A stretch of DNA of 64,000 nucleotides from Haemonchus contortus (lineage: Eukaryota; Nematoda; Chromadorea; Rhabditida; Trichostrongylidae). Below, piece after piece: positions 36,486 through 49,124 of the stretch. Location of the stretch: contig LS997564.1 in assembly GCA_000469685.2 (NCBI GenBank), positions 22,850,960-22,914,959 on the forward strand, in the 5' to 3' direction. Position 1 is the first letter of the stretch; each line of letters starts with the position of its first letter. A model generated the notes under the pieces. That model did no database searches. It was not told the origin of the DNA and saw nothing but the letters and a program-made list of their open reading frames with translations. The position numbers and the translations under genes were made by a program.

Positions 36486-39079
36486 CTACGAGGTGTCATC
36501 GAGCAACGACTGTCATTAATCATTGCAAATCCAACCTCACTAACCATATTGAAAAGGAGTCCACGGGAACTTAGCGATATCTATATAACTCTGTGATAAT
36601 GGATTATATATGGCAATTAGAGACGAGATAATGTAGGTCCTTGAACGAATGTCGCCGTAGAAACCAAAGTATAACGACAGCAATATGAGCAGTGGGCGTA
36701 CTGTTTTGAATGGATGTGTGGTCAGAGCAAAGCTACGCCTGGTCATTCTTGACTGTTCTCAAGAACACCACGACTTTCTCACAGCCGAAACGCCATGTAT
36801 GCGTTTCAAGAGCTCAGAAGGACCCAGACCCATTTATTGGTTTCGCTGAAATCTCTCAGAACACAGCTCGGCCTGGGCCGAAGCTGAGCGGTGACGAGGC
36901 AAGTACTATTGGGATCGAGCCTAATGCCCTCGAAATTTGAGTATTGCCCCCAGGAAGTGAAGGGTTCACTCGGTGTCTGGGCATGAGCTAAGACAACGAG
37001 AGTTAGAGGCAGTGCAAATGCTCGAAATCCCCCCCCCCCCCCCCCCCTTCCCCTCCGCGCTACACTCCATACGGAGCAGTCGTCCAGAACCGACATATCC
37101 TATAATCCTATAATTCTGGCAAAAATGGTTACTGAAGCTTCCTAGGAATTCAATGCGAGCGAACTTCCAATCTTGTCCGCCAAGGAAAAGGAAACCTACA
37201 CGATCAATATACGAAGTCAAAAATTCACCACTCCCAACAATGACCCAGAACGAAAAGCTTTCTCTGGTGTTTCAGCCCACGTGATGGTAGGAATTTTCGA
37301 GAGGAACAGCAGGAGTGTTGGGATCTGCAGCGGTTGGTCGCAGATGGGGTAATAATCCGAGGGCTGGTATTTAGCTGGGTTCCGGTAATTGGTTATGCAT
37401 AGCCGCGATAGAATAACTGCAGAATGCCCCAGTCTCGGTTGATTACGGCAATTAGTCGCCAAACATGCACATCAAACAAATCCCTCCCGGTTATCTGAGC
37501 CTCCGCCCTGGACTGCGATCAGATCCGCCGCACATGTTGCTCTGCGCATGAAGCTGCCGACACCGGTCACGAATGAATGAGAGGCAATTAGTGCCTACCC
37601 TATCTATTTAGGACTTTGTTTTCTCTCAAAAGCCGTAGCCTTCTGAGCCGATGACTCTCGAGCTTAACCACCAGCATTGATACAAAGAAGTTTCCTCTCA
37701 GGACCAGTATTTTGTGGCCTCAGAAAGCCTCATTTCACTTACGAACAAATCCATGTGATTGCATAGCTGGTGGCTGGCGCCTACTTCCACCGCAAGTGGC
37801 CAACCTACTAGGTGGGGCTCTTGACTACACTACAATCTATTTTTAACGAAATGAATAAAATGGAAGGAAACGCCAGTCAACACACGCTCTGTTTAGAATC
37901 CGTAAACAGCTTAGAAACTTTTGCGTAATGTGATCCGAGGAAAACGAATCAGAAAGGCGGATTGAAGACGGAACGAAGAGGTGAATTCAATGGCAAACAC
38001 GGGAAGGGATTTCTCCTCAGTCATACTGTAAGATAAACACTGTTGAAAAAACCTAAGCCTAGATGAGCATCTAACAAGTAAAGATAGAGAGGTGCTTGTG
38101 ACTTTGTTACCAAGCAAGGTGAGGCGTTAACCAGAAGCTCTACCTGCCCCCTGACTGGTGTACACAACGGAGTGCCACCTACCCCCGGCTTAGTGTACAA
38201 GACCTAGTCCCGCCTACCCATATGTATTGTAAGCCTGTTCTTCATTCGCGTCGATTTTTCAGCAAAATTTTCATTTAGATGAGCAGAACACCGAGCCCGA
38301 CCTCCTGTCCACTAACGTTATAGCCAAAAACCGTTCCCATCATCTTTCGGATATTGTAGAGAGGAACACTTAGACATCACTTAATCTCAGCTTATGCACT
38401 CCAGCCCTAGTTCGCCCTGAGAAACAGCAGTCATAAGGTTTTCCAAGGTCACTTTCATTATGCAAAAGCAGAAGGGCCCCTGGAATTATTGTTGTTTGTT
38501 TGGACCGGATGAGATGTAGGTGGCGTAAGCCGAAACCCTTGAAGGAGTGATTGTCAAGACACCAGACCAGGTACACAGTGGGACATATAGAGTGGGAAAG
38601 CATGTCATCTCAAAAATTGGGTCATCGTTGTGGGAGCCACTACAAAGAGCCTTTGAAAAACATCAAAGTTTACGATGCTCTGGAGAGCTCTCTGGATGAT
38701 GCTTTGATTAGGCACTGAGCGTGCGCTTTATGTTTCCAGCTAAGTACACAAAGCTGCAGAAATCCGATCCACCAGGCTATCGGTGTCCAGTACAAATCTG
38801 GAAAGTCGAAAAGGCAGGCCGATCGAGCGTATAGCATAGCTGAGCAAAACAGAACCAGTGACTTTTCAAAAAGAAGAGGGGTGATTGACTTCCAAGAGGG
38901 TATTGCTGAGCGATGGCTACAGAATTTCAGATTGATAGGAAACAAGCTGCGACTGCAGATTTCGAAAGCAGATTGGGAACATTAATTACCTTTGTTTTGG
39001 AAGAAAACACTGCCGCACATGAGCAAAAAAACGTTTTTCATGCAATTTCTCTCTCGCTCTAATCTTGACATAGTTGTTT
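36486..39079. other. No gene recognised
   Basis: Contains a 19-base C run at 37029-37047. Minus-strand ORFs at 37217-37462 and 38670-38945 have no recognisable domain. Confidence 0.4.
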
Positions 39080-39556
39080 ATTATAAAAAAATTCTTGTGC
39101 CGTGAGAGGTTCTAGGTGGAACAATTTATTAAATCAACGGCCTAACGTCTCGACGATATCGTCTTCTTCAGAGAGCTGAAGCAACTCGAGATGATTTGCA
39201 CAGAATCCAGAGAGCGCGTCGACGTCTCTAGCACTATGACGTGATCTTCCTTATCACAATTATAAGGGGGACAACAAGAAGTCTCACCCGTTTTGACAGT
39301 CGGCTTCGGCGACAGCAGATTTTTGTATCCGCTCGAGCAGTTGAAGCTTAGTGAGATATGCCTTAAATTGTGGGTTCTGATTTCGTCCTCACATTCGCCA
39401 AGGGGTATAATATGATTTTATATAGTGTGAAAATCATCTCGAGTTATTTTTGGCCTCTGAAGAAGAAGATAACGTCGAAACAAGAGCCGTTCATTTGATA
39501 AACTGTTCCGCCTTACAACCTCGTACGGCACAAGGATATTTTAATGTTTTTATTGT
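39080..39556. mobile_element. MITE with ~100 bp inverted repeats
   Basis: The left arm (39080-39177) and right arm (39450-39556) are diverged inverted copies. Both contain CTTGTGCCGT, a GGTTxTAxGxxGGAAC block and TCTTCTTCAGAG. About 270 bp of unrelated sequence lies between, with no ORF. A similar half-unit (GGCCTACGTTTCGGCGTTAT followed by CGTTCGTCAGGAC) occurs at about 44370-44395. Confidence 0.65.
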
Positions 39557-42500
39557 TCATTAATAGGAGAAGTGAAAAGAGGGTTCCCGAACAAGGAACT
39601 GAGAATCACAATAGCGTCTATACTTCAAAGATATATAAAATATAGAATATGAAGTGTGTTGGGTGAATCGTACAACAGAGCGGATATCCTGCACATCGAT
39701 GGAGGTCTTCAAAGAAAAGCTACTATAAAGCCGAGTCGTGATTGGTAATCAACATACTTTGATTGTTGTTGAGCTTGCCACCCATTAACATTGAGTTTCA
39801 ATGCCTCCCCCCCCCCCCTCCTGTTATTTACCATTGAAATGTAATCCAGTTGCTCAGTGTTATTATCCTATCTCTAAGCGAACAAGGAATCGCTGTAGCT
39901 GCAGAGGCAGAAAGAATTGGGAAGGGAAAGATAGTGATAGAAAAAGACAAGCAGAATGCGTTGTTGAGTTGAATCCCAACTAATCTCTGTAGGATGCCAG
40001 ACATTTTCTGTCATCGTCACTCACTTTAGGAAAGCGCCCACTTGGAGGGGTTCATGATTTTCGTGAGTTATGTTGCGATCATGAAGAATAATATGTAATT
40101 GTCTCCAGTTAGAGCAAACCAGCTGCTTGCTAGAGCGCAAAAATTGAAACAAAAATGAGAAGAATCGGCTATTGTTTATCGTTGGTCCTACAGAAAATGC
40201 CTATAGATGCTGAGAAGTACGAAAGAGGAAGTCGGTTTCATCTCAGATGCCTTGGGTAGGGGTGAAGGTGAGAGTCACAACGTCACAACTCGACGAATTG
40301 AATTCGTTTAGATAGTTGCTTTTTTGTGTTCCCCTGGGAAATTTAGTTCGGCTTAACTTTGTCTAGGAGAAATAACACGCAAAATTGGAAGTTGGTCATC
40401 CGAGTGTGATTTCCGGCTGACCTGTTTATCGTTGACCACTTCAACCCTCCACAAAACGGAACCGATTGCAAAACGTTGGCAAATGGGCTCAAACCGAACC
40501 TATAATATGCATTGGTCCATTTAAATTCATGAGAGGGAGGGTTAGGCAGAGATTGCTGGTATAGAGGAGTGAGTTTGCAACAGCCCCTAAGAATTAGTTT
40601 GGATAGAGGCTTATTAGGTTCAAAGAGATTAGTTCGTTGGACCATTATATGAAGCTCTCCACGCCACCACCACTCCCCCTCCCTCTCCTCTCTTCCTAGA
40701 CGAAAGCCCAAACTCAATGTTCAGCCAGGTTTCCTTGAAGATGTGCGAGAGATGGAAGAGCAGAGATTTTGAAGCGAACTCAAGAGTCGTTTTATGCAAC
40801 AAGATGTTTGGCCTTGTTGCTGTAGGTGCAGGAGGGAGCCAAAATGGGCGCATCAGAGAATTTTAGGTTGACCACCTTATCCTAAGGGCTTCCGTCCCAA
40901 TCGACCACCATCTCCAGTATGGGAAGGATACATTCAGTTCTATGCGTAGTTCTCCTTAAAATGTAGAGATCTTTGAAATATTTGCTTACAAGTAATAAAA
41001 AATGTAAGAGAATGGTGGTAGAGTCGAGCTCGAGCAGACATAAATGATTGTACTTCCGAAAGGTGAACATACATTATTGCCGTTAATGCGGTGCCGTGGT
41101 AGCAGACATGACCGAGACAAATATGTGACAAGGCTCTCTGTGAATAATTTGTTCCTTTCTTAGAAGATTTATTCAATTCCTCTGGTCAAATAGAGGCCTA
41201 CTTCCGACTTAGCCTTTCTCTATAGACTTGCATTGCAATATCCTGACGAAAAAGCCGTATGGTTTTCAGGCTATTTTAAGGGTTGTCCATCATGTTCATT
41301 AAGAAATCTGGGCTATAAACTCACAGTTCAAGATAGTTCTGAGGTATTTATGTGTTTAGCTCAGGTGAAATAATTTAGGTTATCGCACGGAATAGTGCAA
41401 AAATGGGAAAAAAGCGCGAATACCGGCGGATTTTTATACAAATATAAGGCTTCAAAAACAAAAATTGGGAAAAAGGGGTTGTGTGAAATGGCCGCCTTCA
41501 AACGTCTGGGTGTCTCTCACAGGAGCGTAATATTTGTCGGCGCCCTGACACTTCATTGTGAACGGTGCAGCCTTAACAGGCCGTGACAACACGGCCACTT
41601 TCGGGTGTGTATGTCAACCAAATCGGTTCTGATACCATCATTACGACTCTCTAGGCCGATTTTTGACCAGATAATATTCCATGTACTATTCTTGGGAGCC
41701 GTAGGTTCATTCCATAGAGAATCTCAGAAACCATTTTAATCGTGAAGTAGGCCTTTAGAATAAGATAACTTTTCTCGCAATCCTCGAAACCTTATCTATA
41801 ATGGGCTTCGAGTAAGATGTCGTGTTGCTTTGATGTGGGACGAATATCATGGTGATAATATTCAAAATCTACCCTCTCGATTGAGAGCAGAAAATATTGC
41901 GACCCTTGCTGTAAACGCGCTACAATGATTACGCTAGAGGTCCAAAAAAGTGGTCGAAAAAGATCTATCAAGAATAACGATGTAGTTCAAAAGTAAATAA
42001 TTGTGATCAAACCAGTTGTGCTACACATGAATCACATTACATCATGGAACCAAGGAAAGAGGCAAAACATTGTGTCGATACTGAAGAGCAACTTGAAAAA
42101 GCAAAAAATCTGATTGTCCCCGAATTTCGATCAGTAGAGCAAGCGAAATTCGCAGCAGAAAATATAGGTTCGACTCAGGAACGAAACATAATGGAAAACT
42201 TGAAATGCATGTCGATACGCAGTCGGAGGCTTCAGAGAATGCTCACCATGAAAAAACCACTTCACACCTTATATCCAATTCGATGTATTGTTTTCTTGTT
42301 GAGCCGTTTCCCAATTGAACGAGTAGGACCGAGCGAAGACTTGACCAGCTTTTTCTTCGCAAACGTTAGGATTTTGAAGGAGATAAACGAAACTATTCAG
42401 CCATTCTCATCCATCCAAAGGCATTCTTCTTCTTGTGAAATTTGACCTCTCTCCTCCAAACCACATTGGGTGCAAAGACCCAACAATTTTGTGCAGGTCC

Positions 42501-42635
42501 GGAGTTCTGAATTCACTATCCTACGATCCGCTCGATTGAACTGTCCACCGTACGCCTGACTTGGATGAACCAGAAGCATTCATCCCTATGATACACACTA
42601 CTGTGCAGAATTTTGGGTCTTTTTGTTTTCACATT
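39557..42635. other. No gene recognised
   Basis: The longest ORFs (40343-40717 minus, 42044-42445 plus) lack recognisable domains and splice context. At about 41553-41574 a sequence ending GTGAACGGTGCAGCCTTAA resembles one end of the TTAA MITE family found at 51.4-52.9 kb; the other end was not found. Confidence 0.4.
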
Positions 42636-42936
42636 AAAAGGATAAAGGATAAAGTTTTTTGGCGTCAATCAATCCCGTCTGAGGGATGGGTCCCGCACTC
42701 GACTTCCATTCAGAATCGTAGTGTCGTAATGAGTGCGTATGTGGCCTATACAAGGCTTTCGGTGGTCGACCGATGTACAAGTCAGTGCTTTTATCCTCCC
42801 CAACGAGTCTGGTACCAATTCATCGACCCCGGAGGGATGGAGGGCTTGGTTCGAGTAGGCGAACATCGATCCCGGATTCGAACACGTGTCTGTGCGTGTG
42901 CGAAGTGCGCCACTTACCACTATACCACCTCGGCCC
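42636..42936 (-). mobile_element. tRNA-derived SINE, copy 2
   Basis: Full-length minus-strand copy. The tail appears as AAAGGATAAAGGATAAAG at the left, the body as GACCCCGGAGGGATGGAGGG, the B box as GGATTCGAAC (reverse complement GTTCGAATCC) and the head ends at CCACCTCGGCCC. It matches copy 1 along its length. Confidence 0.85.
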
Positions 42937-44795
42937 CTTTGTTTTCACCTCATTTTGTGAAAAGGTTCATCAGTCTGAATCTTTATTATCCATTCATGTT
43001 CGGGCTACTACATAGTTGTAGAATGATAAGATAGAGCAGCATGCTAAAGTCAGGACGAGCCTACTTCCCAGCTCACAAACTCTGTTCGTGAAATCTATGC
43101 TATGGCGATGTGAACACTGCGGAGCTCCGCACCAAAATAGGCAGTGCTGAGTGTAAAACTTCCCCATCCACCTCATGAACAGCTGAGTCACCAGGGAAGA
43201 GGGGAGAATGTGGGCAGAGAAATGACGAACGAGACGAAGCAGCCTCGCACACAGTGAAGTGATATTTGAGAGCATTGCCTACTATATAAAATTGGGATTC
43301 AATTCTAAGACAGCTAAGAAATCAGGAATATATGCCAAAATGAGCAAAATTCAAGGTGTGTCCAGCATATCCAAACAACGAGGAGGTAGGCCTGAATAAA
43401 GTATTTTCTGTAGCAATCGGCGCATATTCGAAGTCATAATTCTGTTCTCCTGTATGTTGTGAAAAGTGACTGGAGGTTACCGAAAGAAAAAAAGCAAGTG
43501 TTAGCGGTAGACGAGATGAGCGTGTAGTTAAATAAAAAAAATTTGAGATGCTGTTCAATTTTCCAGTGTATTGGGAAATGGTTGTGGACTAGCAAAGTGG
43601 GGAAGGCCATTTATGAATGGGAATTTTCAAAATCAGAGGCGTGTGCCAAGCAAAAAAGACTGGTCAGGGACTAGCGGTAAAGGAGAGAATGTTCGTATTA
43701 TAAAGGGTTATGAGCACTGACCATGAGATGGGCGGAGCTAGAAATGAGAAATTTCACACCTATGTCGAACAACTTTTGCAGGCAGCGGGAAGAAAATTAG
43801 GAAAGAGAAGAGCTTAAATAACATGGTAGGAAGATTGTGCATCTAGTATCAGGAAAAAAATTTCCGCTGCTGTTCCGAGAGGCGAAAATTGAGGTGAATT
43901 GGTAGAGAGATATCAGCGAAGCAAAAGAAGTCAAATGCATATCGCAGATGCGACGGGCACAATGAAGTGGAAAGTCGAAAAATCATGATTAACAAAAGGT
44001 TTAGGTTCGTGTGGCAGAGACTAGCGAAAGACTTCAGATGCTACGCTTTTACCTCTTAACTTTTAACTCTTGTTCAGAGCTCAAATAAGGGGATGACAGT
44101 AAGGTTTTGTAATTATAAGGCTGATGGGCTGATATGTAGTGAATAGCGTAACAAGTATACAAAAATGGCAGGAGGCGGTGTGATCAGTGGGGGAGAACAG
44201 GTTGATGGAGAGTAGCGTAGGTTGAGCTGAGAGTTGACTCCATGATTATAGCCGATATGGATTTTGACTATATATTTTAATGTGGCGGAAATAACCACAT
44301 ACATTCTCGGTATAAAGGCGTTTTTGTAAAGCCTCAGCCAAGATGATATAACTCATTATTCGGCCTACGTTTCGGCGTTATCGCGTTCGTCAGGACTTTG
44401 GAAATAGAGTAGATGACCTCACGAGCTGGAGAGAAGTAATTTGCTCGCCAAACCGTTCGCTTACAATTAGTTTGCAAACGAGTTCTCGGTAGATCATAAT
44501 TAGTTCCTAGAAAGTTCTTATTCCATTAAGCAATTAAGTATGCTCATAAGTAGATCAATGGTTTGCAGGGAGCATTCAACAGGATGAGTAGGATTTCCAA
44601 AGACCTCTCAGGATGATGAGACATTGGCACCCTTCACTGCAATATTTTTTGCTTGTTGTCGTTACGAGCGGATGTGGGGTAGTGGCAAGTATCACACTAA
44701 CACCAAGAGGATGAGTATCGGATCGCAGATCGACACCCGTCTATTACTTTCGTGTCTTTTCCGTTATGGTGGTCTTGTAGAACCTTAACTCTAAC
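42937..44795. other. No gene recognised; possible SINE head at its right end
   Basis: Mostly featureless. At about 44668-44740 the sequence GCGGATGTGGGGTAGTGGCA resembles the SINE head (A box region) but the B box is lost. The deleted mariner is inserted just to the right. Confidence 0.35.
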
Positions 44796-44797
44796 TA

Positions 44798-45663
44798 TTA
44801 GGTTGGAAGGAAAGTCCTGCAACAAAAAATTTGAAGCGTCAGCAATTTGTATCAACAGTGTGAACACGGTAGCAAGAGTGATAAACTTGTAGGACATTCT
44901 TCAGGTCATCAACACATGAGTAAATAAAGGCACACGTGTGGGCTTTAGCAGCACTACGGTCAATAAATGGACAACACCCGCTTCGTACCATCACCTTCTA
45001 CTAAGCGCGCCAAGGAAAAAACGCGGGTGTAGCGGCTCAAATTATCAGCAACATATTCAATGCTAGCACTGCTCACCGATCAACAGTCAACAATCGGTTG
45101 GATCGTTTCGCTGGAGGAGATACTAGCCTTCGAAGCTACGCAAGCATCGTCCCTTGATTCATTGGAGGTTGGAGAGATCCATCCACTATGAGTTGCTAAA
45201 CGCAGACTAGATGGACACAGCTATCGGTAACCCTATGAACCCCGAAACTTGGCTAACAGGGTTCGAGAACGACGATCAAAACCATAAATCAGGTCCCTAC
45301 AGAGGGTCAACGCACGTCGAAATTTCGCTTTGAACACGCGTCAAAAAATCTACGATTAGAATTGGTTCCAGGTTGTTCATCAGTCGTTCTCCCCAAGTGT
45401 TGCCCCTTTTACCTACCATGCGCTCCGCCTTCTTGAGCATCCCGTTGTTGAAAAAAAAATCGTAACTTAATGTGATCTGAAAACGGCAGTCAATTACTTC
45501 TTTGAGTCACAGCTTCCTCACTCCTGGATATAAGGCATCAACATAATAGAAGGTTGTTGACCTCTCTGGTAAATAAATTTCCGAAAATTGATTGGTCTGG
45601 AAAATTCCAGAAATGTTTCGAAGAAGACCTTCATTGTGCTGCAGGACTTTCCTTCCAACCTAA
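44798..45663 (+). mobile_element. Mariner element with internal deletion
   Basis: An 866 bp unit with 24 bp perfect inverted repeats starting TTAGGTTGGAAGGAAAGTCC, flanked by TA on both sides (44796-44797, 45664-45665). The interior keeps decayed transposase N-terminal sequence on the plus strand (GVAAQIISNIFNASTAHRST, NRLDRFAGGDTS) and a C-terminal trace (FESQLPHSWI). Full mariners are about 1.3 kb, so roughly 400 bp, probably including the catalytic core, is deleted. Confidence 0.85.
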
Positions 45664-45999
45664 TACTTTTGAGAAGCCTTTTTGTCGCAAATTCGACAGG
45701 GTTTCTCGCCTTTCTAGCAACTGGGGCACTACTCCCCAAGTCCGTATTTGGAGCTAAAACAGGCTGCTCCAGAAGTGTCGTGAACTGTGCACTTAACGCC
45801 AAGGGCTTCATCCTTTCAGACTTTTTTTCTATAGGAAGCGGATTATTTAAGGTTTCGTTCTTGTTGAAGAAAAGGTGATTAATTCAGCGAATATTCGAAT
45901 ATCCTCCCCAGCGTCAAAGAAAAGGGTCACTTCCGAATGAACGGTGAGAAATGGAATGAGTAAGAGCAATTGCGAACATTTGGTATGTAATGTATTACT

Positions 46000-46128
46000 A
46001 ACATGGTGCCAATTAACTGCTGACCCCGGGTGGATGGAAGCCTTATTTGGGCTAGAGAGACACCAGGCCGGTAACCATCCCTGGACCGTACATGTGCGAA
46101 TTTCGCCGCTCGCCACTACAAGTACAGG
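46000..46128 (-). mobile_element. tRNA-derived SINE, degenerate copy
   Basis: Diverged minus-strand fragment: GGTGCCAATTAACTGCTGAC, CCCCGGGTGGATGGAAGCC and CGCTCGCCACTACAAGTAC align in order with copy 2. It lies only ~40 bp from the plus-strand copy at 46171, giving a head-to-head arrangement. Confidence 0.55.
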
Positions 46129-46170
46129 TGCGCACACCAACTTACTGTTCTATGTATATGTAAGAAGTAA

Positions 46171-46470
46171 GGACAGAGATGGTGTAGTGGCAGGTGGCGC
46201 TCTTCACACACGCACGGTCAGGGGTTCGAATCCCGGATCGATACCCGCCCAGGCCAACTAAGCCTCCCATCCCTCCGGGGTCGGTGAATTGGTACCAGAC
46301 TAGTCTGGGAGGGTAAAGCACTGACTTGTACATCGGCTAGCCACAGCAAGTCGTTGTGTAGGCCACATGTGCATTCAATACGCCACTACGGTTCTGAATA
46401 GAAGTCGAATGCGTAGGCGCATCTCTCAGAGGTATTAATTAACACCCCAAGACACTATCCTTATCCTTTA
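46171..46470 (+). mobile_element. tRNA-derived SINE, copy 3
   Basis: Plus-strand copy with A box GATGGTGTAGTGGCAGG, B box GGGGTTCGAATCCC, body CCGGGGTCGGTGAATTGGTA and a tail near ACACTATCCTTATCCTTTA. Confidence 0.85.
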
Positions 46471-47511
46471 TTGTTAACCTATCAATTAACACGACGTGGT
46501 TAGTGCGAGTCGAGATGCAACCATGACAAAGTTAATCACAGAAGGGCAAAAAACACTTTAGCAATAAAACTGCAAGAATACCCGAAACCACTGGAGAAGT
46601 CGACCCTCTTGGTCGCTGAATTTGTCAAGAGACAAGGGACAAGAAGCTGATGAAAATTGTTGTGCATATGTGAATCACTTTGATGAAGCCTCTCAATCAA
46701 ATCCCTGAAGGATGCGATTAGTCATGCTCATAAAAGCGTTCGAGCTATGGTAAACAGGACGATAATTAACCTAGTTCCTCTCTCTCTCTTTTTGCGAGAC
46801 GAATCACCTTGAGCTGAACCACTGGGACCTTTTGATCGACAGTCTTCTTCACTTTTCTTCAAAGTAGTTTGAGATAGTAGTCGGGAATGCTTCAATTCAC
46901 CGCGGTTACTCCCTTTTGACGGTTCCAATACTGTTGGCAAGCGCGTCGCGGCTAACTCATAGTTACGGTCGAGTTTATGGATGGGAAAGATGAGAGGAAT
47001 GTGGAACCTTCAGTATCTACTTTAGCAATTGGACAGTTTACCCCATTGGAATAGTTTCCTCTTGATCAAGTTTGTGTGTAGTTTGCTGTGTTGCTGACCG
47101 GCAACCGTTTCGGCAACTTCCTATAGTAAAAAAAATGGCACATGAATTACCTTGTTTATGAGCTACTGTAACTACGTACAGGTAGAGCTCAATATAAAAG
47201 GGCATCCATCAGACCCTACAGATGCAACACATAAGCCACAGTGTCTAGCTCACCTCGCAATTGTTGTTATGGAGTTTTTATTTTGGTATTTTGGAAGGGC
47301 ATAAGAAAGAGAAGGAATCGGTCTACAGTACTGCAGTCACTCAGAACTCACTTCACATTAGGTAGGGTAATTTGTTGGGAACCTTTTTGTTACCACGTCA
47401 TATGAGACTTGTTGATGTTTACATCTACGCAGTTTGCCGTGGATGGCAGCACATCAACAGATTTCGGAAATTGGTCACACTCAGCACAGCACCTTCAATA
47501 AATCCATAATA
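46471..47511. other. No gene recognised
   Basis: Only short chance ORFs. No repeat identified by eye. Confidence 0.4.
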
Positions 47512-47811
47512 AAAAAAGGATGAAGTTTTTGGCGTTATTCAATCCCGTCTGAGAGATGCGCCCCGCACTCGACTTCCATTTAGAATCGTAGTGGCGTAAT
47601 AAGTGCGTATGTGGCCTATACAATGAGTTGCGGTGGCCAGCCGCTGTACAAGTCAGTGCTTTTATCCTCCCAGACGAGTGTGGTACCAATTGACCACCGA
47701 CTCCGGAGAGATGGAACGCTTGGTCGGCCTAGGCGGATATTGAGCCGGGATTCGAATCTCTGACCATGCGTGTGTGAGGTCCGCCACTTACCACTACACC
47801 ACCTCCGCCCT
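47512..47811 (-). mobile_element. tRNA-derived SINE, copy 4
   Basis: Full-length minus-strand copy from AAAAAAAGGATGAAGTTTTT to CCACTACACCACCTCCGCCC. The B box reads GGGATTCGAATC, and the body matches copies 1-3. Confidence 0.85.
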
Positions 47812-48809
47812 AAACCCGTAATATTCATGAAAATGACGAAGAGGTAGGCGTGAGTAGATTTGTGAGTAGTCACAGTGGCAACCAAAAGATAAGGAATAGA
47901 AAGGGAATCAGCATTATAATAAATCGCCTATGTTTCATTTATGTCATAAGAAATGAGCCCTTGGACGATGCAATGTTCAGCCTGAACTTGAACAGCTTGA
48001 TGGCAGGGCTTGTTGATCAATAACACCACTAATCGAGGAGAAAGTCTTTGAACGGATATCGCTCTTTAATTTGTTTGTTTCCTGAACGATGTTATCCAGG
48101 GCAAAGTTGGAAGTGCTCCCGCTCCTACAGAAAGATCGTAGCCTGAAGTAGCGCCTACAGAGATTACTAATGATGTCAACTCCCACTCGAATGGTTTGAA
48201 GCTTCCTTTCTTCCGTCGGTGATCTCTGCCAGCCTTCAGCAAAGCCCCTCACTAATCAATCTCCTCTTGAAACATTGCTTCAAAATTAACTTCCCACTGA
48301 GGAGGAGAACCCAATCAAAACAACCTACGTGAGGCTGTGGGACACCGACAGGAATACAGATAGCTGTAGGGAAAGTTGGCCCGTGAATAGCAGTGACACC
48401 GCAACTATTGTTAAAAAATCAGCCACTAGGGAACGTGGATGTCTAGCTGGTTGTGAAAAATACTCATGAAGTTTCATTACGACAATTCACTCAAGAATGG
48501 GATGTAAAAGACCTCTAAACACGGATTGAAATTGCTGGTTAAGTATTACTGGACGATCTTATTTCCATTAGGTCGCGGAGTGGCTGAATAGCATTCACAC
48601 AATTCGGACATAAAGTTGATGAAAAAAGTGGATTGAGCTATAAAGTTTACGATGGGTTCTGAAATTTAGAGGGATAATGAGCGAGAGAGCTAACGACTGT
48701 CCCACTAAGAATGGATTTCATTTCAAAGTGCTTCCGTTCTGTCCGAAGAACTATTGGTTCTTTCAAAAAGAAATTACTGGATAGCACGATAAATTTTCTT
48801 GATGAAAAG
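47812..48809. other. No gene recognised
   Basis: A 91-residue minus-strand ORF (47977-48252; KLQTIRVGVDIISNLCRRYF, NFALDNIVQETNKLKSDI) has protein-like composition but no recognisable family. It is kept as an unassigned possibility. Confidence 0.3.
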
Positions 48810-49124
48810 ATAAGTGAAGGAATAGTCTTCTGGCATTAAATTGTCCCATCTGAGGGAGGTATTTCGACATTCGACTTAAATTCAGAATCGTAATGGTTGT
48901 TGAATGAGTGCGTAGCCCATATAAGGGCTTGCGGTGGCCAGTCGATGTATAAGTCAGCGCTGATGAGTATGATATCAACCGATCGACCCCGGAGGGATGG
49001 AAGACTCAGATGGCTTGAGCAGATATTGAGATCCGTTTCCAAACCATACATGATACTACATGAATCGATCCGCTCCCTCCCTCCCCCTTCTCTACCCACT
49101 TGTCACTACAAGACCTCCGCCCTG
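48810..49124 (-). mobile_element. tRNA-derived SINE, diverged copy 5
   Basis: Minus-strand copy with recognisable GTCCCATCTGAGGGAGGT, GACCCCGGAGGGATGGAAGA and ACAAGACCTCCGCCCTG. The B box is largely lost and a CT-rich insertion (CTCCCTCCCTCCCCC) lies near the head. Confidence 0.7.

Noticed and set aside
42044..42445. 133-residue plus-strand ORF
   Set aside because: No family resemblance. Its length is within what is expected by chance in a 64 kb window.
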